Shown piece by piece: positions 1 to 7,228 of a DNA stretch of 29,720 nt. The stretch is taken from assembly GCA_900543475.1 (NCBI GenBank), contig UQRU01000017.1, forward strand, positions 1-29,720, written 5' to 3'. A program made the translations under genes and the position numbers. The notes under the pieces are model-generated. The model saw nothing but the letters and a program-made list of their open reading frames with translations, did not search any database and was not told the origin of the DNA. Within the stretch, counting starts at the first letter, position 1. Each line of letters begins with the position of its first letter. This DNA comes from an uncultured Eubacteriales bacterium (GTDB lineage Bacteria; Bacillota; Clostridia; Christensenellales; CAG-138).

Positions 1-105
1 CAGTGAGCAAGGGAGCGCCAGGAAGGCCCCACGGGCCGACGCAGCGCGACCTTTGCGAACTGCATTGCGGCCCCCGAGCCCCCAGGGGTTTCTCGACAAG
101 CTGAA
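1..105. other. Unassigned left edge
   Basis: No coding region can be supported here. One plus-strand frame is open from the window edge to a TGA at 102-104, just before the terminator at 106-138, and could be the last 33 codons of a gene entering from the left. Its composition (Arg, Pro, Gly rich) is what GC-rich non-coding sequence gives, and no family is recognisable. Confidence 0.3.
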
Positions 106-138
106 GCCGGCGGAGAATACCGCCGGCTTTTCCCTTTT
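106..138 (+). terminator. Rho-independent terminator, probably bidirectional
   Basis: A perfect 8-bp stem (GCCGGCGG at 106-113, CCGCCGGC at 120-127, 6-nt loop) is followed on the plus strand by TTTTCCCTTTT. It should end a plus-strand transcript entering from the left of the window. On the minus strand the same stem lies about 30 bases after the ptsH stop codon, behind a second hairpin (GCCACA 139-144, TGTGGC 148-153). It may also end the PTS transcript, though the T-run on that side is poor. Confidence 0.75.
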
Positions 139-155
139 GCCACATGCTGTGGCTG

Positions 156-422
156 CTAGTCCTTCATATTGGCCACCAGGTCGGCAAGGGCGTCTACCGC
201 CGCCTGCTCGTCCGCTCCTTCGGCCCGCAGCAGGGCTTGCTCGCCCTGGGCCAGGCCCAGGGTCATCAGCATGATGATGGATTTGGCGTTGTACCAATCG
301 TCCTCCCCCACCCGTTGCAGGTCGATCTTGGATTGGAATTTTCCGGCCAGCTGTACAAATTCTGTGGCAGGCCTTGCGTGCAGGCCCGTTTCGTTTTGAA
401 TGGTGATCTGTTTTTCTACCAT
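156..422 (-). CDS. ptsH: Phosphocarrier protein HPr
   Basis: HPr accepts a phosphoryl group from phospho-enzyme I and passes it to sugar-specific PTS IIA proteins in the cytoplasm. The 88-residue product has the active-site motif GLHARPA with His15 at the canonical position. The regulatory-serine motif NAKSI is present with the serine at residue 48 rather than 46, because of a two-residue longer loop (GEDDW) before it. In Firmicutes this serine is the HPr kinase target in carbon catabolite repression, so that role is likely here. The gene is last in the minus-strand operon, 21 bases after ptsI. The AAGGAG before the ATG is unusually close (1 base), with a second GGAGG further upstream. No better start codon is visible. 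Confidence 0.96.
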   Translation of the reverse strand: MVEKQITIQNETGLHARPATEFVQLAGKFQSKIDLQRVGEDDWYNAKSIIMLMTLGLAQGEQALLRAEGADEQAAVDALADLVANMKD

Positions 423-443
423 GCTCCTTCTTATGCCTCCCGT

Positions 444-2165
444 TTATTGATGCGCATTGGAAAACGCGGTGAGCCGGGCTTGGACGGCCCCGGCGGTTTT
501 CATGGATAGAATGTCCTGGGCAAGGGCCTGGGCCTGGGGCAGGTCCAGATTGCGGATGACCCGTTTGGCGCCGGCGATGGCGGCGGCCCCCATGGAAAGC
601 TTTTGGATGCCTAGCCCTACCAGGGCGGGGATGGCCAAGGGGTCTGAACCCAGCTCCCCGCAGATGCTCAAAGGCTTCCCAGCTTCCCGGAAGGTTTGGC
701 TCAGGATGTCCAGCAAGCGGAAGAGGGCCGGATGGTAATCCTGGTAATAGGGGCGGACCCCTGGGTTCATCCGGTCAGCCGCGCACAGATACTGGATCAG
801 ATCGTTGGTGCCCACGCTGACGAAATCCACCTCTTCCGCCACCCGGTCGGCGATCAAAGCAATGGAAGGGATCTCCACCATAATGCCGATGGGGACGGCA
901 TGATCCCAAGGGATTCCTTGGGCGTCCAGCTTTTCGCCTTCGGCCTGGATGATGGCCTTGGCGGCGTATACCTCGTCCAGGGCGCCCACCATGGGCATCA
1001 TGATTTGCAGCTTGCCGTGGGCGGAAGCCCGCAGGGCAGCCCGGATCTGGGTGCGGAACAGCTCCGGCTTGGAAAGGGAAAGCCTTAGGCCCCGCACCCC
1101 CAGGAAGGGATTGCTCTCCTTAGGCAGGTCCAGGCAGGGCACCTGTTTGTCCCCCCCGATATCCATGGTGCGCAGGGTCACAGGCTTATCCCCAAAGGCT
1201 GTAAGGACCTTTTTATAGATCTGGAACTGTTGGGTTTCATCCGGCAGCCCCTGGCTGCTGGTGTATAGGAATTCCGTGCGGAACAGGCCGCAGCCATCCG
1301 CAAAGGCCGCTCCCGCCAGCTCCTGCTCCGTGGCTGCCGCCACGTTAAGGTGTACTTCTACCCTATGGCCATCCAAGGTCACAGGGAGCTTATCCCGATA
1401 GGCTTTTGTGATTTGCAGCTCCGCCTGTAACTGGGCGGCCTGCTGGCTATAGCGGGTTATTTCCTCCTCCGTGGGGTTGGGGATCACCCGGCCTTCCACC
1501 GCGTCCAGAACAATGAATTGGCCGTCCGCCAGGGCGTCCATGGCGCCCGTTACTCCCAGCACTGCCGGGATCTCGTAACTGCGGGCGATGATGGCCGTAT
1601 GGGAGGTACTGCCCCCCACCTGGGTGACGATGCCCAATACCCGCGCCCGGTCCAGGGAAGCCGTGTCCGAAGGGAATAGGTCGTCCGCCACCACGATGAC
1701 CGGCTTGGCTAGGGAGGAAAGGTTCTGCTCTGGAGCGCCGGCCCAGCAGCGGAGGAGCCGGCGCTTCACATCCTGTAGGTCGGAAGCCCGTTCCCGCATA
1801 AGGGCGTTTTTGGATTTTGCCAAAATGGCGGCATAGGTGTCGTATATCTGGGCGATGGCCGCATCTGGGCTGCACAACTGTTCCATCACCAATCCCCGGA
1901 TCTCATCGTCCATGGCAGGGTCCGCCAGGATCTCCTGGTGGGCGGCCATGATCTTGGCCTTTTCCGGGTCGGTCTGGGCCATGCGCTGTTCCAGGGCGCC
2001 CAATTCCCCCTTGGCCTTTTCCTTGGTGGCAAGGTATTGGTCCCATGCTTGCCCCTGGGTCCCTTCCGCCAGGGGGGCTTGGGTCAGCACCGGCGCGAAG
2101 GGGATATAGCGCAGCACTTCGCCCATTACGATCCCTGTGGATACAGGTTTACCAGTTAGTTCCAT
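444..2165 (-). CDS. ptsI: PTS enzyme I (phosphoenolpyruvate-protein phosphotransferase)
   Basis: Enzyme I autophosphorylates from phosphoenolpyruvate and donates the phosphate to HPr, the first cytoplasmic step of every PTS. At 573 residues it has normal length. The phosphohistidine is His189 in GGSTSHTAIIAR, the same number as in E. coli. The C-terminal PEP-binding TIM barrel shows GCGLFRTEFL (residues 291-300), VGTNDLIQYL (451-460) and the catalytic Cys502 in ICGELG. The ATG is preceded by AAAGGGGG at a good distance. The gene starts 13 bases after the HAD phosphatase gene and is followed by ptsH. The usual Firmicutes order is ptsH-ptsI. Here it is ptsI-ptsH at the end of a sugar-specific operon. 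Confidence 0.97.
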   Translation of the reverse strand: MELTGKPVSTGIVMGEVLRYIPFAPVLTQAPLAEGTQGQAWDQYLATKEKAKGELGALEQRMAQTDPEKAKIMAAHQEILADPAMDDEIRGLVMEQLCSPDAAIAQIYDTYAAILAKSKNALMRERASDLQDVKRRLLRCWAGAPEQNLSSLAKPVIVVADDLFPSDTASLDRARVLGIVTQVGGSTSHTAIIARSYEIPAVLGVTGAMDALADGQFIVLDAVEGRVIPNPTEEEITRYSQQAAQLQAELQITKAYRDKLPVTLDGHRVEVHLNVAAATEQELAGAAFADGCGLFRTEFLYTSSQGLPDETQQFQIYKKVLTAFGDKPVTLRTMDIGGDKQVPCLDLPKESNPFLGVRGLRLSLSKPELFRTQIRAALRASAHGKLQIMMPMVGALDEVYAAKAIIQAEGEKLDAQGIPWDHAVPIGIMVEIPSIALIADRVAEEVDFVSVGTNDLIQYLCAADRMNPGVRPYYQDYHPALFRLLDILSQTFREAGKPLSICGELGSDPLAIPALVGLGIQKLSMGAAAIAGAKRVIRNLDLPQAQALAQDILSMKTAGAVQARLTAFSNAHQ

Positions 2166-2178
2166 TGTTTGTCCCCCT

Positions 2179-2850
2179 TTATATGTCCGAATGGGCCCAT
2201 GATTGTTCTTCGATGATCCGGCCCAAGGCTTCCGCCGTGGGGGCTACTGCCACAGCGCCTGCCTGTTCCAACTCCCCGGGCTCCCCATAGCCGCAGTAGC
2301 TTAAGCCGATGCCAGGGATTCCCAGGGAAGCTGCGCAGGAAATATCCACCCCCCGGTCGCCGATCATAACGGCCTGCCCGGCAGGCACGTCCAGCAGCCG
2401 AAGGGCCTCCCGGATCACGGCGGTCTTTTCTTCGGGCACGCCGTTGTGCCAGCTCCCGGCAATGGCTTCAAAGCAATCGGAAAACCCGCAATGCTGCAAG
2501 GTGGGCCTACAATAGATCCAGGGCTTGCAGGAAGCGATCCCCAAGCGGTACCCCTTTGCATGGAGGGAGCGGGTCAGCTCCACCATGCCGGGGACCGGGG
2601 TGGTGGCAAAAAGGCCGGTTTCCTGGTAATGGGGCAGGAAGCGTTCCCGGATCCGCTGGACCACTGGGCCTTCCATGCCGAATTTGCGCTTGAGCACGGA
2701 TTCCAGGGTTTCCCCCAGGAAATACCGGGCCTGCTCCCGCTTTATCGGGGGCACGCCTTCCGCTTCCATGGCGTAGCGCATGGACTGATAGACCCCCTCG
2801 GCGGAATCCACCAGCGTACCGTCCATATCAAAGAGCAACACGGGATACAT
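2179..2850 (-). CDS. HAD-superfamily hydrolase (phosphoglycolate phosphatase / beta-phosphoglucomutase-like)
   Basis: This is probably a cytoplasmic sugar-phosphate phosphatase. The 223-residue product has all four HAD motifs: DMDGTLVDS with Asp8 and Asp10 near the N-terminus, the motif II serine in IASCKP, the motif III lysine in PEEKTAVI, and the motif IV acidic pair in GDRGVDI. The helical cap between motifs I and II is of the Gph/PgmB kind. The frame extends upstream to 2898, but AGGAGG lies 6 bases before the ATG at 2850, and the family normally starts just before DMDGT, so 2850 is chosen. The gene sits between the double-SIS gene and ptsI. The substrate is unknown. A phosphorylated product of the co-encoded sugar pathway is a reasonable guess. 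Confidence 0.85.
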   Translation of the reverse strand: MYPVLLFDMDGTLVDSAEGVYQSMRYAMEAEGVPPIKREQARYFLGETLESVLKRKFGMEGPVVQRIRERFLPHYQETGLFATTPVPGMVELTRSLHAKGYRLGIASCKPWIYCRPTLQHCGFSDCFEAIAGSWHNGVPEEKTAVIREALRLLDVPAGQAVMIGDRGVDISCAASLGIPGIGLSYCGYGEPGELEQAGAVAVAPTAEALGRIIEEQSWAHSDI

Positions 2851-2916
2851 GGCGATCCTCCTGCTTTTCATTCTAGCATGGGCATATTTCAGCGGCAAGG
2901 CGCATCGCTTTGCGGC

Positions 2917-3948
2917 TTACAGCTTGATCCAGGCGTCTAGGCCGTCCGGGTTGTCCGGGTCAACGCCCCGGTGTTGGGCATGGTGCAGGCACAGCACCTG
3001 GATGCAGTATAGGGCGAATACCGCCTTCGCCTCATCGCTGCCGCAGGCAGGTAACTGGATGTTGTGGCCGGGCAGGGTTTGCGGGCCAGGGGCGCAGTCC
3101 AGCACCAGCAGCCGGGAGGTCTTTTTGGCGATGTCCGCCAGCAAGCCGGCTTGCAGCGCCCGGTCACCGGAGGAGACCAGGGCGATCACCAGCACGTCCT
3201 GGTTGATCTGCACCATGGGGCCATGGCGCACGTCCAGCATATGGTAGTGGTTGGAATCCCGGCGGCAGATCTCCTTGAAGGCCAGGGCGCCCTCCTCCGC
3301 CAGGCCGGCGGGGCCGCTGTCCGCCAGGACCACTGCCCGGGTCCAAGGCTGTTGGGCCAGTTCCTTCAAGGCAGCTTCCTGTTGGGAACAGAAGGGCTCG
3401 CTATAGGCTTCCAAACCCTTCAGGGCTTGGAGGCCGGCGTCGTTGCCGCCGGCGATGTAGGCAAGGCCCAGCAGGGCGATATACAGGTTGGAAACGGTTC
3501 GGGTCTGGCAAACCGCCTTGTCATAGGCCCAAGGCAGGATCAGATCCAGGTCCGTATGGGCTTCCACCGGGGCGCCCGCCTGGGTGCAGATGGAGAGGAT
3601 GCGGCTGCCGAATTGCTGTTTGCATAGGGCGGCAGCCCGGACAACCTCGCTGGTGGCGCCGGAGCGGGAGAGCAAGAGGATGGCGCTATGTTCCAGGGTG
3701 CGCTTGTAGGCGGGGAAATTGACCAGCAGATCCCCTGCCGCGATGGGGGTGGCGGGGATGCCCGCCTGCTGGGAAAGTAGAGTTGCTGCGGATTTTGCAA
3801 GGCTGTAACTGGAACCGCAGCCCAATACGCAAATGGATTTTACATCCGCCAAGGCCTGGGCCAGGGCGTCCTTATGGGCAAATAGGGCGTCCACAGTCTG
3901 GGTGGCCGCCGCGAACTGGTTGCGGAGTTCCTGCTCGATCAAATACAT
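2917..3948 (-). CDS. Double SIS-domain sugar-phosphate isomerase/deaminase-like protein (GlmS C-half / AgaS / FrlB type)
   Basis: The 343-residue product has two SIS (sugar isomerase) folds, roughly residues 30-165 and 195-330, as in the isomerase half of GlmS and in AgaS, NagB-II and FrlB. Visible signatures are VLGCGSSYSLAK, the phosphosugar-binding LLLSRSGATSEVV, FKEICRRDSNHYHMLDVRHGP (second domain, as in GlmS LE-x-KE-x5-AE-x5-E-x-KHGP), and a C-terminal RGVDPDNPDGL resembling the GlmS tail KGxDxDxPRNL. There is no glutaminase domain, so it should act on a sugar phosphate as a deaminase, deglycase or isomerase. No nagB is seen nearby, so it may do the GlcN-6-phosphate deaminase step after NagA. 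That is inference. A strong terminator-like hairpin lies immediately upstream, and AAAGGA precedes the ATG. Confidence 0.8.
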   Translation of the reverse strand: MYLIEQELRNQFAAATQTVDALFAHKDALAQALADVKSICVLGCGSSYSLAKSAATLLSQQAGIPATPIAAGDLLVNFPAYKRTLEHSAILLLSRSGATSEVVRAAALCKQQFGSRILSICTQAGAPVEAHTDLDLILPWAYDKAVCQTRTVSNLYIALLGLAYIAGGNDAGLQALKGLEAYSEPFCSQQEAALKELAQQPWTRAVVLADSGPAGLAEEGALAFKEICRRDSNHYHMLDVRHGPMVQINQDVLVIALVSSGDRALQAGLLADIAKKTSRLLVLDCAPGPQTLPGHNIQLPACGSDEAKAVFALYCIQVLCLHHAQHRGVDPDNPDGLDAWIKL

Positions 3949-3981
3949 GATGGGGTATTCCTTTCTATCGTTGTCTACCTG

Positions 3982-4020
3982 GAAAAATGGCGGAGGGTAG
4001 AATGCCTACGCCTCCGCCAT
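3982..4020 (-). terminator. Strong terminator or attenuator hairpin inside the PTS operon
   Basis: Read on the minus strand, ATGGCGGAGG pairs with CCTCCGCCAT (4011-4020 with 3987-3996), and four more pairs (3997-4000 with 4006-4009) close a 5-nt loop, with one bulged base at 4010. TTTTTCC follows on the minus strand (3982-3986). It lies about 20 bases after the IIC stop codon and about 35 bases before the double-SIS start codon. It should stop most transcription or protect the upstream mRNA, lowering expression of the four downstream genes. Confidence 0.8.
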
Positions 4021-4039
4021 GGATTTAGGAACGCATGGG

Positions 4040-5401
4040 TTACGCGGCCTGGCTCTTTTCAGCTACCTTTTTCTGATAGCGGACCGCCAGTACGGATGCC
4101 AGGATGAAGGCGCCCACGATGATGATGATGCCCACCACCGGGTTCTTCATGATGGTCATAAGGGCCATAGCGTCGATGCAGTCGTGGCCGGTACCTTCGG
4201 CGCCCACGGCGGCAAAGTGATTGAACAGGCTATAGGTGAAGCCGGAGAACAGGATCAGCTCCAGGCCATAGACGAAGCCGGAGACCATGGCGCCGATCCG
4301 GCCGCCCAGGGCGTTGCCCATGATGCCCGCAACGCCGCCGGTGAAGAAGGCGCCGATGATGGAGACCAGGGGAACCACGCCGAAGAAGACGGAGGAGAGG
4401 AACATGGCTACGATCATGCCGATGGTAGCGAAGATGAAGCCCAGCATCAGGGAGTTGGGAGCAAAGCCGAACAGGGCGGGCACATCCAGCGCGGGGATGG
4501 CGTTGGGCACCAGCTTATCCGCAATACCCTTGAAGGCGGGAACCAGCTCGCCAAGGAGCATCCGAACGCCTTGGAGCAATACCAGGATACCGGCGGTGAA
4601 GCCCAGGGCCTTGAGCAGACCGTAGATCAGGTAGTTGGTGCCGCCTGCGTATTCCGCCACGGCCTCGGGGCCGGCCAGAATGACCACCAGCATATAGAAC
4701 ACGAACATGACGATGGAGATGGACATGGAAGTGTCCTTGAAGAACTGGAGGCCCTTGGGGAGCTTCATGTCTTCCGCGCTCTTGCTGTTGCCGCCGATCC
4801 ATTTGCCAACATAGGCGGAGGATACGGTACCCAGGGTGGTCAAGTGGCCGATGGCGAAATCGTCGCTGCCGGTGATCTTGCGCACCACAGGCTGAGCAAT
4901 GGCGGGGATGAGGGTGAGCACAGCGCCCTGGAGGATGATGCCGATGAGGATGATCATGCCGTTGCTAAAGCCGAACTCATACAGGGAGAAGGCCACCGCA
5001 ACGGAGCTGATCCACATCATGTGGCCGGTGAGGAAGATGTACTTGAGGGGGGTGAACCGGGCCAACAGGATGTTTACCAGGAAGCCGGCGCCCATGATGA
5101 TGGCGGAGGTGGAAGCGATTACAGGCACAGCATCCTGAATGGCGCCTACGATGATTTCCGAACCGGTGGCAAAGCCGCTCAGGTTGGTCACCTGCTGGAA
5201 CAGGCCCACAAAGGGGGAAATTTCCGTGACCAGCAAGCTGGAGCCCGCAGAAAGGACCAGGTAGCCCAGGGCTGTCTTAACGGTGCCGGAAAGCACATCG
5301 GAGAACTTTTTGCGCTGGGCGATCAAACCGATCAGCGCGACGATTGCAAGGATAATGGCTGGCGTCTGCAATAATTCAAGAAAAAAGTTTAAGAATGCCA
5401 T
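4040..5401 (-). CDS. PTS system EIIC, UlaA/SgaT (L-ascorbate) family permease
   Basis: An integral membrane transport subunit of 453 residues, the usual length for UlaA-type EIIC. It has about ten or eleven hydrophobic segments. Recognisable family stretches are TPAIILAIVALIGLIAQRK near the N-terminus, LTGHMMWISS (about 125-135), a central FAIGHLTTLGT and the late GLELILFSGF. It would carry a sugar across the membrane while the phosphate comes from the IIB protein encoded next door. The family is named for L-ascorbate, but none of the ascorbate catabolic genes (ulaG, ulaD, ulaE, ulaF) are here. The neighbours are nagA and SIS genes, so an amino sugar or other carbohydrate is more likely. AAGGGAG lies 6 bases before the ATG, and IIB ends 51 bases upstream. 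Confidence 0.9.
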   Translation of the reverse strand: MAFLNFFLELLQTPAIILAIVALIGLIAQRKKFSDVLSGTVKTALGYLVLSAGSSLLVTEISPFVGLFQQVTNLSGFATGSEIIVGAIQDAVPVIASTSAIIMGAGFLVNILLARFTPLKYIFLTGHMMWISSVAVAFSLYEFGFSNGMIILIGIILQGAVLTLIPAIAQPVVRKITGSDDFAIGHLTTLGTVSSAYVGKWIGGNSKSAEDMKLPKGLQFFKDTSMSISIVMFVFYMLVVILAGPEAVAEYAGGTNYLIYGLLKALGFTAGILVLLQGVRMLLGELVPAFKGIADKLVPNAIPALDVPALFGFAPNSLMLGFIFATIGMIVAMFLSSVFFGVVPLVSIIGAFFTGGVAGIMGNALGGRIGAMVSGFVYGLELILFSGFTYSLFNHFAAVGAEGTGHDCIDAMALMTIMKNPVVGIIIIVGAFILASVLAVRYQKKVAEKSQAA

Positions 5402-5452
5402 GTGTGACTCCCTTCTTAGATCGGATTGGAACGAATGAGACGAATTGGTTTG

Positions 5453-5722
5453 TTAAATTCCAAGATACGCTTTGAGCTTTTCCTTCACCTCCGCCGTGTT
5501 GACTACATTGTTGACGAATATCACGTTGGACTTGCCGGCGAACCGGTCTTGGAAATCAGCCGAGGTGACGATCAGGTCTGCATTTTTGCTTTCCACGGTC
5601 CCTGCGTCCCAGTGTTCGATCTCATGATCGGTTGCGCCTAATTCCCGTAGCGCCTTATCCACCGTCATTTTTAGGATCAGGCTAGAGCCCATGCCCAATC
5701 CACATACACAGACAATATGCAT
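5453..5722 (-). CDS. PTS system EIIB, lactose/ascorbate-type (UlaB-like)
   Basis: A cytoplasmic 89-residue phosphotransfer protein. The N-terminal P-loop-like motif CGLGMGSSL carries the phosphorylatable cysteine at Cys7, as in the UlaB/GatB group. It would take phosphate from the IIA protein of this operon and give it to the sugar carried by the IIC. The frame runs upstream to 5770, but AAAGGAGG stands 5 bases before the ATG at 5722 and the family begins right before the cysteine motif, so 5722 is used. The 140 bases between this gene and the upstream SIS gene hold hairpins (for example CAGGGAA 5748-5754 with TTCCCTG 5760-5766), possibly for differential expression. Confidence 0.92.
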   Translation of the reverse strand: MHIVCVCGLGMGSSLILKMTVDKALRELGATDHEIEHWDAGTVESKNADLIVTSADFQDRFAGKSNVIFVNNVVNTAEVKEKLKAYLGI

Positions 5723-5862
5723 CCGAACCTCCTTTTCGCGTACTCGACAGGGAAGGGGATTCCCTGCCATGACACGGTTGTCGTTGTTGCGGCGACGACC
5801 CGCCGGTATTGGTTTTTAAAATGAGTGCTTGGTAAATAAGTATTTAAGGGTAATCGCGGTTA

Positions 5863-6597
5863 TTATAGGCAAGAGATCAATTTGCTGTAGTTCTTGATGT
5901 GTTGGGCGTTGATAGCGTCGCCTTTATCCAGGTTGGAGCTTACGTAAATGGGGGGAATGCAGCCTGCGTTCACGCAGTTTTCCACGGTCTGGGCAACGAT
6001 GGATTCCATAATGGCCATGCCTAACACGGTGCTGGTGCCGCAGAAGTGGGGCTCCAATCCATCCATGGAGAGGGCGGCGTCCCCGCTGACGCATTTGACG
6101 TCGATCACCACGTCGGCCACATCCGCCAGGTGCTTCCCGCTGGAATGCCTAGAGGTGGTGCTGCTGGAGAACTGCCGGGAGGTCAAGGCGATGACCTTCA
6201 TGCCGATGGCCTTGGCTTCTAGGGCCATATCCACCACGCCGGCGTTCCGGCCGGAGATGGAAACTACGATCATGGTATCCCGTGGATCGGTATCCTCCAG
6301 CTGTAAATACTGGCCGCAAAAGCCCTCGATCCGCTCCTGCAAGGTGCTGAGCTTGGCTTTGGGGAACAGGGCCATGTGGGGGATGAGCAACGCGTTTACC
6401 GGCACTAGGCCGCCCGCCCGATAAAACACCTCCATGGCGAACATCTGGGAATGACCGCACCCAAACACGTGGATCACCCGGCCGCTTTTCACCGATTCAG
6501 CGCAATATTTGGCGGCAGTCTCGATGTTTTTCCCCTCCTGGGCAAACTGTTCTTCCAGCTGGCCCCGGATGACCTCATGATATTCTTGATATTTCAT
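5863..6597 (-). CDS. Single SIS-domain phosphosugar-binding protein (UPF0309-like)
   Basis: A 244-residue cytoplasmic protein with one SIS domain. The glycine-rich phosphosugar site is VFGCGHSQMFAMEVFYRAGG (about residues 43-62), and the second sugar-phosphate loop is VVSISGRNAGVVDMA (about 113-127). It resembles the SIS proteins often called UPF0309 or sugar isomerase domain-containing, which frequently sit beside PTS or ABC sugar genes. It lacks the features of MurQ etherases that I would look for, so that name is not used. Its ATG overlaps the IIA stop codon (ATGA), showing translational coupling. The exact reaction is unknown. Epimerase, isomerase or sensor are all possible. Confidence 0.8.
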   Translation of the reverse strand: MKYQEYHEVIRGQLEEQFAQEGKNIETAAKYCAESVKSGRVIHVFGCGHSQMFAMEVFYRAGGLVPVNALLIPHMALFPKAKLSTLQERIEGFCGQYLQLEDTDPRDTMIVVSISGRNAGVVDMALEAKAIGMKVIALTSRQFSSSTTSRHSSGKHLADVADVVIDVKCVSGDAALSMDGLEPHFCGTSTVLGMAIMESIVAQTVENCVNAGCIPPIYVSSNLDKGDAINAQHIKNYSKLISCL

Positions 6598-7040
6598 ACC
6601 ATCTCCGCTCCCTCTTGCAGTTTTTTCATAATTTCCGCCTTGCTGCCATTGTTTCGCAGCAGGGACAGAAATTCTTCGTCTTGTAGATATCCGCCCAGTT
6701 CCCGCATCAACTGCAAGTGGCTGTTTTTATCCACCGCTGCAAAGGTGATCGCCGCTTTGATGCGCTTTTCGCCCAGGAAAACGGGGTCCCGCAGCAAGAC
6801 CAGGCTCATGGCCATGTCCTTGACGCCTGCTTCCGGCCTGCCATGGAAGAACGCAATGTCGTCCACCAGCACCATATAGCTGCCATATTCCGCTATGGTA
6901 TCCTTGATGGACTGGAGAAACCGAGGCTCAACCCGGCCTTGCTTCACCAGCAAGCCGCCGCCAATGTCTACTAATTCTTCCCAGCTGTTACATTTGACAT
7001 CTTCCAGATAGGTTTCTTCTGTGATAAGATCACGAATCAA
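6594..7040 (-). CDS. PTS system EIIA, fructose/mannitol/ascorbate (UlaC-like) type
   Basis: A cytoplasmic 148-residue IIA domain that would carry phosphate from HPr to the IIB of this operon. The active-site histidine is His66 in DDIAFFHGRPEAG, the family position normally written as IAxPH. The rest matches the PTS_EIIA_2 fold, with conserved VLLRDPVFLG and ITFAAVDKNSHLQLM. The start codon is TTG at 7040. It is chosen because an excellent AGGAGGAGGTGG precedes it and no ATG or GTG is available before the conserved region. It is the first gene of the minus-strand operon and is divergent from the GntR gene. Confidence 0.9.
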   Translation of the reverse strand: MIRDLITEETYLEDVKCNSWEELVDIGGGLLVKQGRVEPRFLQSIKDTIAEYGSYMVLVDDIAFFHGRPEAGVKDMAMSLVLLRDPVFLGEKRIKAAITFAAVDKNSHLQLMRELGGYLQDEEFLSLLRNNGSKAEIMKKLQEGAEMV

Positions 7041-7073
7041 AATTTACCACCTCCTCCTCCCACCGATGTATTA

Positions 7074-7102
7074 ATTTTGTCATATTCCTTTTCGCTTTTC
7101 AA
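7074..7102 (-). promoter_or_regulatory. Probable sigma-A promoter of the PTS operon
   Basis: On the minus strand TTGAAA (7102-7097) and CAAAAT (7079-7074) are separated by 17 bases. The -35 matches 5 of 6 and the -10 matches 4 of 6 consensus bases, so the -10 is weak. Transcription would start near 7067, shortly before the IIA ribosome binding site. Confidence 0.45.
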
Positions 7103-7121
7103 GGGAAGGCCGTTGTTTAGG

Positions 7122-7171
7122 CCCAATTGCCCACCGGTATGCAAACAAAAGCCATACCAATTGACCAGTTG
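7122..7171. promoter_or_regulatory. Candidate operator: repeated CCARTTG octamers
   Basis: Three near-identical octamers occur between the two divergent promoters: CCCAATTG (7122-7129), ACCAATTG (7156-7163) and, directly adjacent, ACCAGTTG (7164-7171). The last ends 10 bases before the -35 of the GntR promoter. The placement suits binding by the divergently encoded GntR/UTRA regulator. Such proteins usually prefer palindromes, so the assignment is tentative. Confidence 0.35.
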
Positions 7172-7181
7172 TCTGATTCGT

Positions 7182-7211
7182 TTGACAGGGGAATAAATTT
7201 CATATTATACT
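7182..7211 (+). promoter_or_regulatory. Sigma-A promoter of the gntR-nagA operon
   Basis: TTGACA (7182-7187) and TATACT (7206-7211) are 18 bases apart. Initiation near 7218 would leave a leader of only about ten bases, containing GAGGTGG, before the ATG at 7229. Confidence 0.75.
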
Positions 7212-7228
7212 TTTATAGAGGTGGCATT

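Noticed and set aside
1..274. Open frames from the left edge, including one running through the terminator into ptsH
   Set aside because: They cross a strong hairpin-T-run and overlap ptsH in antisense. Their composition is typical of GC-rich shadow frames, and no family is recognisable.
4019..5374. A 451-codon plus-strand frame opposite the IIC gene
   Set aside because: It is rich in His, Asp, Gly and Gln with no known fold, and it is exactly antisense to a clear UlaA-type permease. It is a shadow frame.
4040..5401. L-ascorbate transport as the function of the PTS
   Set aside because: The family match is real, but the lactonase, decarboxylase and epimerase genes of ascorbate use are missing and nagA is adjacent, so the substrate is left open.
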